NCBI GenBank assembly: GCA_964383325.1
Contig: CAYLGY010000004.1
Span: 1-61,260, forward strand
Origin: CAYLGY01 sp964383325
GTDB taxonomy: Bacteria > Pseudomonadota > Alphaproteobacteria > Rhizobiales > Rhizobiaceae
DNA: 61,260 bases
Direction: 5' to 3'
Shown: positions 25,587 to 33,914 of the stretch, in pieces
Numbering within the stretch: position 1 is the first letter of the stretch
Layout: each line of letters begins with the position of its first letter
Program-made: the position numbers and the translations under genes
Notes under the pieces: generated by a model
Databases searched by the model: none
Seen by the model: only the letters and a program-made list of their open reading frames with translations
What the model was told of the DNA's origin: nothing

Positions 25587-26585
25587 ATGCATCTTTCTGT
25601 CAAGGATGTGACGAAGAGATTCGGCAGCCATGTCGCGCTGGACAGAGTGTCCTTCGACGTGGCTGCCGAGGAATTCGTCTGCCTGCTCGGCCCGTCGGGA
25701 TGCGGGAAGACCACGCTGCTGCGCCTGATCGCCGGCCTGATGCTTCCCGATGGTGGCCAGCTCATTCTCAATGGCGAGGACCTATCCCGTACGCCGGCCA
25801 GGAACCGCGGCTTCGGGATCGTGTTCCAATCCTATTCCCTGTTTCCGGGGATGACGGTCGCCGGCAATGTAGCGTTCGGGCTTACCGTCCGCCGCGTCGA
25901 CAGGACCGTGATCCGCAAGCGGGTGGCGGAATTGCTCGAACTCGTCGGTCTTGCGGAAATGGCGGACCGCTATCCATGGCAATTGTCCGGCGGACAGCAG
26001 CAACGGGTCGCCATCGCGCGCGCGATTGCCGTCGAGCCGAGATTGCTGCTGCTCGACGAGCCCCTCTCGGCGCTGGACGCGAAAGTGCGTGCCCAGCTCC
26101 GGGAGGACATCAAGCAGCTCCAGCGCGAACTGCGCATCCCGACGATCATGGTGACGCACGACCAGGAAGAGGCATTGCTGCTGGCCGACCGCATCGTCTG
26201 CATGAATGAGGGCGTTGTTGCGCAGATCGGCTCGCCGAAGGAACTCTATCATGTTCCGGCCAACCGGTTCGTCGCTGAGTTCATGGGAACGAGCAATCTG
26301 GTACGCGCCCGAGACCTGAAAGCATTGGTCAGCCAGCTCGACCCGGCGCAGGGTGATGGCGAGCGCCTCATCTGCGTGCGCCCCGAGCATATCAAGATTC
26401 TGCCGGGCGGGAGCGGTGGCATCGTGCGGGACGTTCACTTCCTCGGCGACAAGTCGCGCATCAAGATCGACACGCCGGCGGGACTCCTCTGGTGCACGCA
26501 TCTCGGAACGATCGAGCTCAAGCCCGATGAGTCCGTCGGCTTGTCGATCCGTCCGGAAGATTGCATCGCGCTCGCGGAAGGGTGA
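25587..26585 (+). CDS. ABC transporter ATP-binding protein (PotA/FbpC/PhnT2 type)
   Basis: A 332-residue importer ATPase. Walker A is GPSGCGKTT near residues 36-44, the Q-loop is in FQSYSLFPGM, the signature is LSGGQQQRVAIARAIA, Walker B is LLLLDEPLSALD, and the switch histidine is in MVTHDQEEALLLAD. A C-terminal OB-like (TOBE) domain follows from about residue 240. The FQSYSLFPGMTV region and length match the ferric-iron, polyamine and aminoethylphosphonate importers. It is 58 bases after the binding protein gene and 5 before the permease. Confidence 0.92.
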   Translation: MHLSVKDVTKRFGSHVALDRVSFDVAAEEFVCLLGPSGCGKTTLLRLIAGLMLPDGGQLILNGEDLSRTPARNRGFGIVFQSYSLFPGMTVAGNVAFGLTVRRVDRTVIRKRVAELLELVGLAEMADRYPWQLSGGQQQRVAIARAIAVEPRLLLLDEPLSALDAKVRAQLREDIKQLQRELRIPTIMVTHDQEEALLLADRIVCMNEGVVAQIGSPKELYHVPANRFVAEFMGTSNLVRARDLKALVSQLDPAQGDGERLICVRPEHIKILPGGSGGIVRDVHFLGDKSRIKIDTPAGLLWCTHLGTIELKPDESVGLSIRPEDCIALAEG

Positions 26586-26590
26586 GATTG

Positions 26591-28282
26591 ATGAGTGAAG
26601 CGCGCGCTGCGTCCGGTCAGGCCGCCGGATTCGATACGGACAGGTTTTTTCGCATTTTCTGTTTCATAATCCCGCTGGCGGCGCTCATTGCCTTCTTCGT
26701 CTATCCGCTGCTGATCATTGCGGGAAAGAGCCTGGTCGCGCCGGATGGATCGATCGGCTGGCAGAACTATGTCACCGTGCTCAGCACGGTCCGCTTCTGG
26801 AAAGTCCTGTCCAACAGCCTTCTGATGAGCCTTTCGACCACGCTGGTCAGCGTGACGCTCGGACTTGTCGTCGCCTACACGATCCATCGCTGCTGCGCGC
26901 CGCCGCTCCTGAAGCTGGCGCTCCAGGTCCTGATTGCCCTACCGCTGCTGGCGCCATCACTTGTGCAGGCGCTGGGCCTCATTTTCCTGCTGGGCCGTAA
27001 CGGGCTGGTTTCAAACCTGCTTGGAACGGAGATCCAGATCTACGGTTTCCCGGGCCTGCTCATCGCCAATACGCTCTATGCCCTGCCCCAGGCGGTCCTG
27101 ATCATCGGGGTTGCCCTGAAGAATGCCGATGCCAGAATCTACGAAGCGGCCGATGTGCTGGGCACCGGAAGATGGCGGCAGTTTTTCGTGATTACCGTGC
27201 CGGCCATAAAATTCTCGCTACTCAGCACCGGCTTCGTCGTCTTTGCCATCACCATTACCGATTTCGGCAATGCCGCGACGATTGGCGGGAATTTCTCGGT
27301 GTTGGCCACGGAGATCTACAACCAGGTTGCCGGGCAGATGAATTTTCACCTTGGCGCAGTGGTCGGCATGGTGTTGCTGGTGCCGTCGGTCGCCGCCTTC
27401 TACATGGAGAAGGTCGCTTCGAAGCGTCAGGGCGCGGTCATCAGCGAATCGGCCGTGCCGCTGGTGCCCACCCCCGTGCTTTCGCGGGATATTCCGATGG
27501 TCTCCCTGACGGCATTGATCGCGCTGCTGCCGCTGACCATCGTGCTGATCGTCGTCGGCGTCAGCTTCGCGCAATTATGGCCGTACAATCTCGACTTCAC
27601 GCTCAGGCACTATACCGTCTCGATCGATGGCGGCTACCAGCCCTTGTGGAACAGTATCCAGATCTCGGTCATTGCGGGAATCATCGGCGTGGTGCTGCTT
27701 TTCCTTCTGAATCTCAGCCTGCTCGAACAGACGGGGAAGCTCGCCAAGCTCGTCTATTTCGCCTGCCTGCTTCCCGCCGCCGTCCCGGGACTCGTGCTTG
27801 GCCTTTCCTATCTGTTGGCGTTCAATGCACCTTCCAACCCCCTGAACTTCCTTTATGGAACCGCGCTCCTGCTGGCATTGTGCAATGTCGTCCATTACTG
27901 GTCGCAATCCTTCGTCACCATGGCCTCGGGGATACGGCAGTTTCCCATGGCCCTCGACGAGACGGCTCGCTGCCTGGGCGCCGGTTTCCTCTACCGGATC
28001 GTGCACATTATCGGTCCCTTCGCCCTTCCGACCCTGCTCGCCGTGTTCCTGTTTCTGTTCATGCGCTCCATGGTGACGCTATCCGGCGTGGTCTTCCTCA
28101 TCACGCCGTCGCTCAACGTGGCGTCGGTGGCCATCATGCGGCTGGAGGAGGCTGGCAATACCGGACAGGCGGCGGCCTATGCCACGGTCACCATCGCGGT
28201 CGTCATGGCCTCGGCGCTGCTCATGTGGGGCTTGCTGGAATGGATCAAGGCGAAACGGGCAAGATATCAGAGGCTGGCATGA
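26591..28282 (+). CDS. ABC transporter permease with two fused transmembrane domains
   Basis: A 563-residue permease carrying two BPD-transporter-1 domains in one chain, about residues 50-285 and 340-555. Each has its own EAA-type loop (IYEAADVLGTGRWRQFFVIT; ALDETARCLGAGFLYRIVHI). Such fused permeases occur in FbpB (iron) and PhnU2 (aminoethylphosphonate) systems, so one protein forms the whole channel. The ATG at 26591 follows a weak GAGATTG stretch; the open frame upstream lacks fold features. Confidence 0.92.
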   Translation: MSEARAASGQAAGFDTDRFFRIFCFIIPLAALIAFFVYPLLIIAGKSLVAPDGSIGWQNYVTVLSTVRFWKVLSNSLLMSLSTTLVSVTLGLVVAYTIHRCCAPPLLKLALQVLIALPLLAPSLVQALGLIFLLGRNGLVSNLLGTEIQIYGFPGLLIANTLYALPQAVLIIGVALKNADARIYEAADVLGTGRWRQFFVITVPAIKFSLLSTGFVVFAITITDFGNAATIGGNFSVLATEIYNQVAGQMNFHLGAVVGMVLLVPSVAAFYMEKVASKRQGAVISESAVPLVPTPVLSRDIPMVSLTALIALLPLTIVLIVVGVSFAQLWPYNLDFTLRHYTVSIDGGYQPLWNSIQISVIAGIIGVVLLFLLNLSLLEQTGKLAKLVYFACLLPAAVPGLVLGLSYLLAFNAPSNPLNFLYGTALLLALCNVVHYWSQSFVTMASGIRQFPMALDETARCLGAGFLYRIVHIIGPFALPTLLAVFLFLFMRSMVTLSGVVFLITPSLNVASVAIMRLEEAGNTGQAAAYATVTIAVVMASALLMWGLLEWIKAKRARYQRLA

Positions 28283-28319
28283 TGCCATGCCAGGAACGCC
28301 GCACGGAAAGGACGATGCC

Positions 28320-29123
28320 ATGATGCGAGAGGGCGCGGTCGATGCCGGAATGTACGCTGCCTTTGCCGGAGAGCTTGCCGACAGCGCGCGCGCCATCACC
28401 CTGCACTATTTCCGGCAACCGCTCCAGGTCGAGGCGAAGGCCGACCTTTCTCCGGTGACGCTCGCCGATCGGGAATGCGAGGCGCTGATGCGCCGGAAGA
28501 TCTCGGAAGCCTATCCGGATCACGGCATTCTCGGGGAGGAGCATGGCGAGCAATCATTGGAACAGGATCTCGTCTGGGTTCTCGACCCGATCGACGGAAC
28601 GCGCAGCTTCATTTCGGGGAATCCGCTTTTCGGGACCATGATCAGCCTCTTCCACCGCTGGCAACCGGTGGTGACGGTGATCGACATGCCCGTGCTCGAC
28701 GAGCGCTGGGTGGCGATTGCCGGACAGGGCGTCAGCCTGAACGGGCGGCAATGCAAGGCGAGCCGCTGCGAACGACTCTCCGAGGCGATTGCCTATACGA
28801 CGTCGATCGACTCCTTCGAAGGAAACGACAGGGAAGATTTCGACCGGGTTTCGAGACAGGCACGGCTGCGCCGCTTCGGTGGCGACTGCTATTCTTTCGG
28901 CCTTCTGGCCGCGGGGCATGTCGATCTGGTATTCGGAGGCGCGCTCGAGCCTTATGATTTCCTGCCGCTCATGGCGCTCGTCGAAGCAGCCGGCGGCCGG
29001 ATGACCGACTGGCAAGGCAGGAAGCCCGGGCCGACCATGCGGGGGCTGAATGTGGTTTGCAGCGCGACCCCTGCCCTGCATGCGGAGGCGCTGCAAGCGC
29101 TTGGCGCCCGCACCCGCCGGTAA
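28320..29123 (+). CDS. HisN-like phosphatase (inositol monophosphatase family)
   Basis: A 267-residue Mg-dependent phosphatase. The metal-binding elements are GEEHGE, WVLDPIDGTRSFISGNP and LEPYDFLPLMALVEAAGG. The FISGNPLFGTMI and EPYD features follow histidinol-phosphatase HisN more closely than inositol monophosphatase SuhB, where WD-x-A is usual. The ATG at 28320 has AAAGGA 8 bases upstream. It is the last gene of the ABC operon, 37 bases behind the permease, so it may dephosphorylate an imported compound rather than serve histidine synthesis. The substrate is inferred, not seen. Confidence 0.85.
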   Translation: MMREGAVDAGMYAAFAGELADSARAITLHYFRQPLQVEAKADLSPVTLADRECEALMRRKISEAYPDHGILGEEHGEQSLEQDLVWVLDPIDGTRSFISGNPLFGTMISLFHRWQPVVTVIDMPVLDERWVAIAGQGVSLNGRQCKASRCERLSEAIAYTTSIDSFEGNDREDFDRVSRQARLRRFGGDCYSFGLLAAGHVDLVFGGALEPYDFLPLMALVEAAGGRMTDWQGRKPGPTMRGLNVVCSATPALHAEALQALGARTRR

Positions 29124-29179
29124 GCCTGTTTCCACAGCAAGCCGGAACGGCCGCCGCTCGGTCCGGCGAAGCTCAGCCA

Positions 29180-29208
29180 TTGCGCAAGCCCTGCCAATAA
29201 TTTAATAC
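29180..29208 (+). promoter_or_regulatory. Probable promoter of the TetR-type regulator
   Basis: -35 TTGCGC (29180-29185), a 17-base spacer, -10 TAATAC (29203-29208). The -10 lies inside the inverted repeat at 29202-29217, so a bound repressor would block it, consistent with autoregulation. Confidence 0.55.
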
Positions 29209-29217
29209 ATCACTTAA
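29202..29217. promoter_or_regulatory. Operator copy 1 (TTAAT-N6-CTTAA)
   Basis: Reads TTAATACATCACTTAA. It shares the frame TTAA(G/T)-N6-CTTAA with two further copies at 30006 and 30052 and sits over the regulator's -10. It is probably the TetR-protein binding site. No further copies were noticed in the neighbouring intergenic gaps that I read. Confidence 0.7.
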
Positions 29218-29343
29218 ATTAGTGCTTGATCCGGGAAGGCGGGCGGAGCCGCTTTCCGAAAAGGATCAGGCATCAGAGAGGAGCTGGATCAAGATGCCGG
29301 TTCGACGGCCGGGCGGCCTCATGGTTCGGTGCAGGTGGGCACC

Positions 29344-30009
29344 ATGACGATTGCGCAAACCGGCAGACGGAGAGGACGACGCGCGGCCAAGTCTTCCGAG
29401 AACCTGCGCGAGGCCATCCTGAAGGCGGCAACCCGTGAATTCTCGGGCAAGGGCTATGATGGCGCCCGCGTCGAGAGCATTGCGCGGGCCGCCGGCGTGA
29501 ACATCAATCTCGTCTATCACTATTACGGCAAGAAGGAATCGCTGTTCATCGCCGTGATGGAAGACGCCTATGTGCGGATCCGTACGCACCATAATGACAC
29601 GAATATCCGCACGCATGATCCCGTAACGGGAATGGCGGAGCTGGTCCGGTCCACCTTCCGGTTCTTCGCCGGCAATCTCTACATCATCGGCCTTCTCAAC
29701 TCTGAAAACCTGCATCAGGCCTGTCACATCCAGAAGTCGGAGAAAATTGCTACCCTGTACGATCCGCTGCTCGGATTGATCGCCTCGACCCTGGAGCGAG
29801 GCGTGGAACTGGGCATCTTCCGGGCCGGGGTGGATCCGGTGCAGCTTTTCCTGACCATCAATGCAGTCTGCTACTTCCACCTTTCCAACCGCTACACGAT
29901 GGGCTTCGTCCTGAAGCAGGATCTCACTGGCAAGGATGCCCTGGCGCGCCGGGAAATGCATGTGGTCGACGTCGTCCTGTCCTATCTGAAATACCGGCCG
30001 GAAAATTAA
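29344..30009 (+). CDS. TetR-family transcriptional regulator
   Basis: A 221-residue regulator. The N-terminal helix-turn-helix covers about residues 20-65: LREAILKAATREFSGKGYDG, ARVESIARAAGVNINLVYHY and YGKKESLFIAVMED. The remainder is an all-helical ligand-binding domain without a recognisable ligand class. An arginine-rich lead (TGRRRGRRAAK) precedes the fold. The start could be the GTG at 29329; ATG 29344 is preferred. Its stop codon lies within the second operator copy. It precedes, in the same direction, the catabolic operon it probably represses. Confidence 0.93.
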   Translation: MTIAQTGRRRGRRAAKSSENLREAILKAATREFSGKGYDGARVESIARAAGVNINLVYHYYGKKESLFIAVMEDAYVRIRTHHNDTNIRTHDPVTGMAELVRSTFRFFAGNLYIIGLLNSENLHQACHIQKSEKIATLYDPLLGLIASTLERGVELGIFRAGVDPVQLFLTINAVCYFHLSNRYTMGFVLKQDLTGKDALARREMHVVDVVLSYLKYRPEN

Positions 30010-30021
30010 TACGACACTTAA
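30006..30021. promoter_or_regulatory. Operator copy 2 (TTAAT-N6-CTTAA)
   Basis: Reads TTAATACGACACTTAA; 14 of 16 bases are identical to copy 1. It overlaps the stop codon of the regulator and lies just upstream of the -35 of the catabolic operon promoter. Confidence 0.7.
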
Positions 30022-30028
30022 AACCCTA

Positions 30029-30057
30029 TTGACGGAGGCGCCGAGGATCAGTTAAGC
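30029..30057 (+). promoter_or_regulatory. Probable promoter of the catabolic operon
   Basis: -35 TTGACG (30029-30034), a 17-base spacer, -10 TTAAGC (30052-30057). The -10 coincides with the left half of operator copy 3. The first gene starts at 30084 behind GGAGG. Confidence 0.5.
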
Positions 30058-30067
30058 ATTGACTTAA
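30052..30067. promoter_or_regulatory. Operator copy 3, perfect inverted repeat (TTAAG-N6-CTTAA)
   Basis: Reads TTAAGCATTGACTTAA; its half-sites TTAAG and CTTAA are exact reverse complements. Its centre is 46 bases from the centre of copy 2, between 4 and 5 helical turns, so co-operative binding is possible. Confidence 0.7.
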
Positions 30068-30083
30068 TTAATGGAGGATGCCG

Positions 30084-31127
30084 ATGTCGCAAGAATTGGT
30101 CGCCAGGGAGCTTCCGGCCCGGATCGAGGACGAGGAAATGCTGGAGGAGCTGTTGTCGCGGCCGCCGCAATGGCTTTCGGACAAGCTGCAGTCGCTGGAT
30201 GGCGATCTGATCGTTCTCGGCGTCGGCGGCAAGGTCGGCCCGACGCTCGCCCGGATGGCCAAGCGCGCCGCACCGGCAAAGCGCGTCATCGGGGTCGCGC
30301 GATTCTCCGACAGCGACTTGCGGGCCCGCATCGAAAGCTGGGGCATCGAGACCATCGCCTGCGACCTTCTGGATCGGGATACGGTGCAGGCCCTGCCCGA
30401 GATTCCCAATGTCGTCTACATGGCGGGCAAGAAGTTCGGCACCGAGCAGGACCAGAGCTTTGCATGGGCAATGAATACCCATGTGCCGGCACTTGTCGCC
30501 GAGCGCTTCCGCAATTCCCGCATCGTCGCGTTCTCGACCCTGTGCGTCTATCCCTTTGCGCCCTTCGTCGAGGGCGGCTTCGGCGAGGAGACCGAACCCG
30601 GCCCGAGCGGGGATTATGCAACGAGTTGCGTCGGACGGGAGCGCATGTTCAGCTATTTCTCTCGCAAATATTCGACGCCGGGCCGCCTCGCGCGGCTGAA
30701 CTACGCGATCGACATGCGCTACGGCGTGCTGCACGACATTGCCGGCTGGGTGATGCGCGGTGAGCCGATTCCCATCGGCACCGGCTTTGCCTCGGTCATC
30801 TGGCAGGGCGATGCCAATGCACAGATCCTGGGCGCCCTTGCCCACACCACGGTTCCGACCAGCCCGCTCAATGTGGGCGGCCCGGAGCATATGAGCGTCA
30901 TTCTGGCGGCGCGCGAATTCGGACGCCATTTCGGCAAGGAGCCGATCTTCGAGGGTGAAGTCCAGCCCGATGGCTGGTACAACAATACGCTCGCGGCGCA
31001 GCGCCTGTTCGGCTACCCTTCCGTACCGCTCGCGGTCATGATCGACTGGGTGGCAGACTGGATGGCGCGCGACATGCCCAGCCACCACAAGCCGACATGC
31101 TACGAGGAACGCGGAGGAGCATTCTAG
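30084..31127 (+). CDS. NAD-dependent epimerase/dehydratase-like protein (extended SDR)
   Basis: A 347-residue protein with an N-terminal Rossmann fold; LIVLGVGGKVGPTLARMAKR near residue 45 gives the G-x-G-G-x-x-G dinucleotide loop. Extended-SDR landmarks follow: VVYMAGKKFG, NTHVPALVAERF, AFSTLCVYPF and RLNYAIDMRYGVLHDIAGW. The expected YxxxK catalytic pair reads YATSC, so the lysine is missing, and a classical epimerase reaction is doubtful. GGAGG lies 6 bases before ATG 30084; the ATG at 30078 overlaps the ribosome site. First gene of the TetR-linked operon. Confidence 0.82.
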   Translation: MSQELVARELPARIEDEEMLEELLSRPPQWLSDKLQSLDGDLIVLGVGGKVGPTLARMAKRAAPAKRVIGVARFSDSDLRARIESWGIETIACDLLDRDTVQALPEIPNVVYMAGKKFGTEQDQSFAWAMNTHVPALVAERFRNSRIVAFSTLCVYPFAPFVEGGFGEETEPGPSGDYATSCVGRERMFSYFSRKYSTPGRLARLNYAIDMRYGVLHDIAGWVMRGEPIPIGTGFASVIWQGDANAQILGALAHTTVPTSPLNVGGPEHMSVILAAREFGRHFGKEPIFEGEVQPDGWYNNTLAAQRLFGYPSVPLAVMIDWVADWMARDMPSHHKPTCYEERGGAF

Positions 31128-31133
31128 AGAGAC

Positions 31134-31172
31134 TGGTCCGGGGAAGCAGAGTCCGCTCTCCGGAAAGGACCA
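31134..31172 (+). repeat. Stem-loop between epimerase-like and binding-protein genes
   Basis: TGGTCC (31134-31139) pairs with GGACCA (31167-31172), with nested pairs CCGG/CCGG and AGAG/CTCT around a TCCG loop. There is no T-run, so it is more likely an RNA-processing or stability element inside the operon than a terminator. Confidence 0.45.
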
Positions 31173-31319
31173 TGCACAGGCAAGGTGCCGGGTCGGGATG
31201 CGGATTCAACCTGAGGGCATCTTGATCGGGGAACTGCAATCGCTGGCAATGCGCAGGCGGACATCCGGGCCCGCGCGGAGGCTGCATCAAGCGCCGGATG
31301 TTTCATGGGAGGTCAGGAA

Positions 31320-32315
31320 ATGAAGCGAATTCTTCTGGTTTCGGCCCTGGCGCTGTGCACCGGATCCGTTCCGGCACTGGCGCAGGACCGCATCACATTC
31401 ATTCTCAATTGGGTGACCGCAGGCGAACATGCGGCCGTCTACTGGGCCGAGCACGCCGGCTGGTTCGACGAGGCCGGCATCGATTTCGTCATCGAGCAGG
31501 GCCAGGGGTCGGGTGTCGCCGCGCAGCGCGTCGGCGCGGGCGCATCCAATATGGGCATTGCCGATCTTGGCACCGCAATGGTCGCACGGGGCGCTGGCGC
31601 CGATCTGAAAGCCGTGATGAATATCTATGCGCGCACGCCCTACCAGTTCTACTGGCTGGCAAGTTCCGGCATCGAGGACCTCGAGGATTTCCCGGGTCAC
31701 AAATTCGGCAATCCGGCAGGCGATGCGGCGCGCGCGATGTGGCCTGCCCTTGCAGGGGTGAATGGCCTCGATCCGGATTCGATCGACTGGGTGAATATTG
31801 CGCCCAATGCCAAGACAAGCGCAATGGCATCCGGCACGATCGACGGAACGACCTATTTTGCCAATTATCATCACATCATGATCAATGCGTTCGGTGACGA
31901 CCTTCGCTGGTTTGCCTGGTCCGACAAGGGCGTGAACCCCTATGGGAACTCGATTCTGGTCCATGGCCCCTTCCTCGAAGAAAATCCGGAGCTGGTCGAA
32001 CGGGCCGTGAAGGTCCTGCAGCGCGCGCATCTGTATTGCGCAGAGAATCCGGAGGAATGCGTCGGGATCCTGTCTGAATATGCGTCCGGACTCGACATCG
32101 AGGGCGAACTGGCCAACTGGATGGTCACCATCCGCCTCATGTCGGACGAGTTCTCGACCACCAAGGGACTCGGCTATTTCGATCCCGACCGAATTGCTTC
32201 CGACTATGAGCTGGTCAGCACCTATTTCGACATCGCAGAACCCTTCGACCCAGAGACGATCTACACGAACGAATTCATCGATCCGTCTGTCGTCATGTTT
32301 GAAGTCAACGAATAG
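31320..32315 (+). CDS. ABC transporter substrate-binding protein (NMT1/SsuA type)
   Basis: A 331-residue periplasmic binding protein. The signal peptide is KRILLVSALALCTGSVPALA, followed by QDRITFILNWVTAGEHAAVY. The NMT1/THI5/SsuA-like fold is recognisable from YWAEHAGWFDEAGIDFVIEQ, VAAQRVGAGASNMGIADLGT and the later PEECVGILSEYASGLD. These proteins bind small organics such as sulfonates, nitrate, pyrimidine precursors or aromatic acids. ATG 31320 has AGGTCAGGA upstream. Its ligand presumably enters the pathway encoded by the following genes. Confidence 0.88.
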   Translation: MKRILLVSALALCTGSVPALAQDRITFILNWVTAGEHAAVYWAEHAGWFDEAGIDFVIEQGQGSGVAAQRVGAGASNMGIADLGTAMVARGAGADLKAVMNIYARTPYQFYWLASSGIEDLEDFPGHKFGNPAGDAARAMWPALAGVNGLDPDSIDWVNIAPNAKTSAMASGTIDGTTYFANYHHIMINAFGDDLRWFAWSDKGVNPYGNSILVHGPFLEENPELVERAVKVLQRAHLYCAENPEECVGILSEYASGLDIEGELANWMVTIRLMSDEFSTTKGLGYFDPDRIASDYELVSTYFDIAEPFDPETIYTNEFIDPSVVMFEVNE

Positions 32316-32364
32316 GAGCCTTCTCCGCGCTTGCGCCTCCGGGCGTGAGCGCGGACGACTCATC

Positions 32365-33144
32365 ATGAACCGATTCCAGACCCTCCTGCCGGATCTTCTG
32401 AGCCGCGGTTACAGCGGCGCAATCCTGGTGCACGTGCTTCTTGTCCTGATCTGGCAATTGGCGGCCGATCATGGCGGCATGCCTTCCTACATGCTGCCCT
32501 CGCCGACGGAAACGCTGGCGACCCTTTTCCAGCCGCGCAATCGCTGGATCGAGAACAGCTGGGTTACGGCCACGGAAATTGTCGGCGGCTTCGCCCTCGC
32601 AGTTGTGATCGGGGTGGCGACCGCGCTGGTCTTCAGCTGGAGCCGGATGGCGCTGATGCTGTTCATGCCCCTCCTGGTATCGCTGAACATGATCCCCAAG
32701 GTAGCGCTCGGGCCGCTGATCATTGTCTGGTTCGGCTACGGGATCTGGACCAATCTGCTGATCGCCTTTGCGATCTGCTTCTTCCCGATCGTCATCACTA
32801 CGGCGCGGGGGCTGAGCGAGATCGAGCCGGAACTGCTCTATCTTGCCCGGACCGTCAATGCCACCAAATGGCAGATTTTCCGCAAGATCCAGTTTCCGGG
32901 CTCGCTGCCCTATATTTTCGCCGGCATGAAAGTCTCGGCGATCCTGGCCGTGGCCGGCGCCGTGGTCGGAGAATTCATCGGCTCCGAGAAGGGGCTCGGC
33001 TATCTCATGCTTCAGGTGCAGGTGAACCTCAACACTGCGGCTATGTTCATGGCCGTATTGCTGATCACCTTGATCGGTGTCGTGCTCTACGGCGCCGTCG
33101 CATTGCTGGAATGGTTGCTCGTCAAGCGCGGAGGGCAGGCCTGA
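32365..33144 (+). CDS. ABC transporter permease (SsuC/TauC type)
   Basis: A 259-residue permease of the nitrate/sulfonate/taurine family, about six spans. It contains MLPSPTETLATLF near the start and the EAA loop YLARTVNATKWQIFRKIQFP, with GEFIGSEKGLGYLML after it; these are typical of SsuC-like proteins. ATG 32365 is the first start after the open frame enters homology. Its TGA overlaps the ATPase gene (ATGA). Confidence 0.92.
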   Translation: MNRFQTLLPDLLSRGYSGAILVHVLLVLIWQLAADHGGMPSYMLPSPTETLATLFQPRNRWIENSWVTATEIVGGFALAVVIGVATALVFSWSRMALMLFMPLLVSLNMIPKVALGPLIIVWFGYGIWTNLLIAFAICFFPIVITTARGLSEIEPELLYLARTVNATKWQIFRKIQFPGSLPYIFAGMKVSAILAVAGAVVGEFIGSEKGLGYLMLQVQVNLNTAAMFMAVLLITLIGVVLYGAVALLEWLLVKRGGQA

Positions 33145-33914
33145 TGACCGAGCCCTTCATCCATATCGAGGGTCTGCGCAAGATCTATGGCGGGAGCGAC
33201 GGCAAGGAAGGATATCTGGCGCTGTCGGACGTCACCATGGATGTCATGGAGGGCGAGCTCGTCTCCATCGTCGGCCCGTCCGGTTGCGGAAAATCGACCC
33301 TGCTGATGATCGTCGCCGGCCTGCTGGAGCCGACTGCCGGCACGTTGCGGATCGGCCGCCAGGCCGGGGATTTCGACCCGCATCGCCATGTCGGCATCGT
33401 CTTCCAGCAATCGCTGCTGCTGAAATGGCGCACCGTACTCGATAATGTCCTGCTTCCGGCGGAATTTCTCGGCCTGCCGATGCGCGAGAGCCGCGAACGG
33501 GCCCGCGACCTGCTCCATCTGGTCGGACTTTCCGGCCAGGAGATGAAATATCCCAGGCAACTTTCCGGTGGCCAGCAGCAGCGCGTGTCGATTGCCCGCT
33601 CGCTCATTCACGATCCGAAGCTGATCCTGATGGACGAACCGTTCGGCGCGCTCGATGCCCTCACCCGCGAGAAGATGAATCTCGAATTGTTGCGGATCTG
33701 GGAGCAAAGCGGGAAGACCATTCTCTTCATCACGCACGGAATCAGCGAAGCGGTGCTGCTCGGCTCCCGGATCGCGGTCATGACGCCCGGACCGGCCCGC
33801 CTTGCGGAAATGATCGAGATCAGGCTTCCCTATCCTCGACGGCTCGACATGAAGACGAGCGAGGAATTCGGAGCCTATTCGCGAAGGATCTATGCATTGC
33901 TGGGGATGGAATGA
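33144..33914 (+). CDS. ABC transporter ATP-binding protein (SsuB/TauB type)
   Basis: A 256-residue ATPase. Walker A is GPSGCGKST, the Q-loop is FQQSLLLKWRTV, the signature is LSGGQQQRVSIARSLI, Walker B is LILMDEPFGALD and the switch is FITHGISEAVLLGSR. Length and the FQQSLLLKWRTV segment match SsuB/TauB partners of NMT1-type systems. It overlaps the permease gene by 1 base and the following gene by 4, so the transporter is translationally linked to the enzymes. Confidence 0.93.
   Translation: MTEPFIHIEGLRKIYGGSDGKEGYLALSDVTMDVMEGELVSIVGPSGCGKSTLLMIVAGLLEPTAGTLRIGRQAGDFDPHRHVGIVFQQSLLLKWRTVLDNVLLPAEFLGLPMRESRERARDLLHLVGLSGQEMKYPRQLSGGQQQRVSIARSLIHDPKLILMDEPFGALDALTREKMNLELLRIWEQSGKTILFITHGISEAVLLGSRIAVMTPGPARLAEMIEIRLPYPRRLDMKTSEEFGAYSRRIYALLGME

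Noticed and set aside
29141..29167. GCCGGA/TCCGGC hairpin after the HisN-like phosphatase as a terminator
   Set aside because: Only six pairs with a 15-base loop and no T-run.
29202..30067. Reading the TTAA repeats as CtrA boxes
   Set aside because: CtrA sites have TTAA-N7-TTAA. These three have eight bases between the TTAA elements and form dyads with CTTAA, which suits a TetR operator better.
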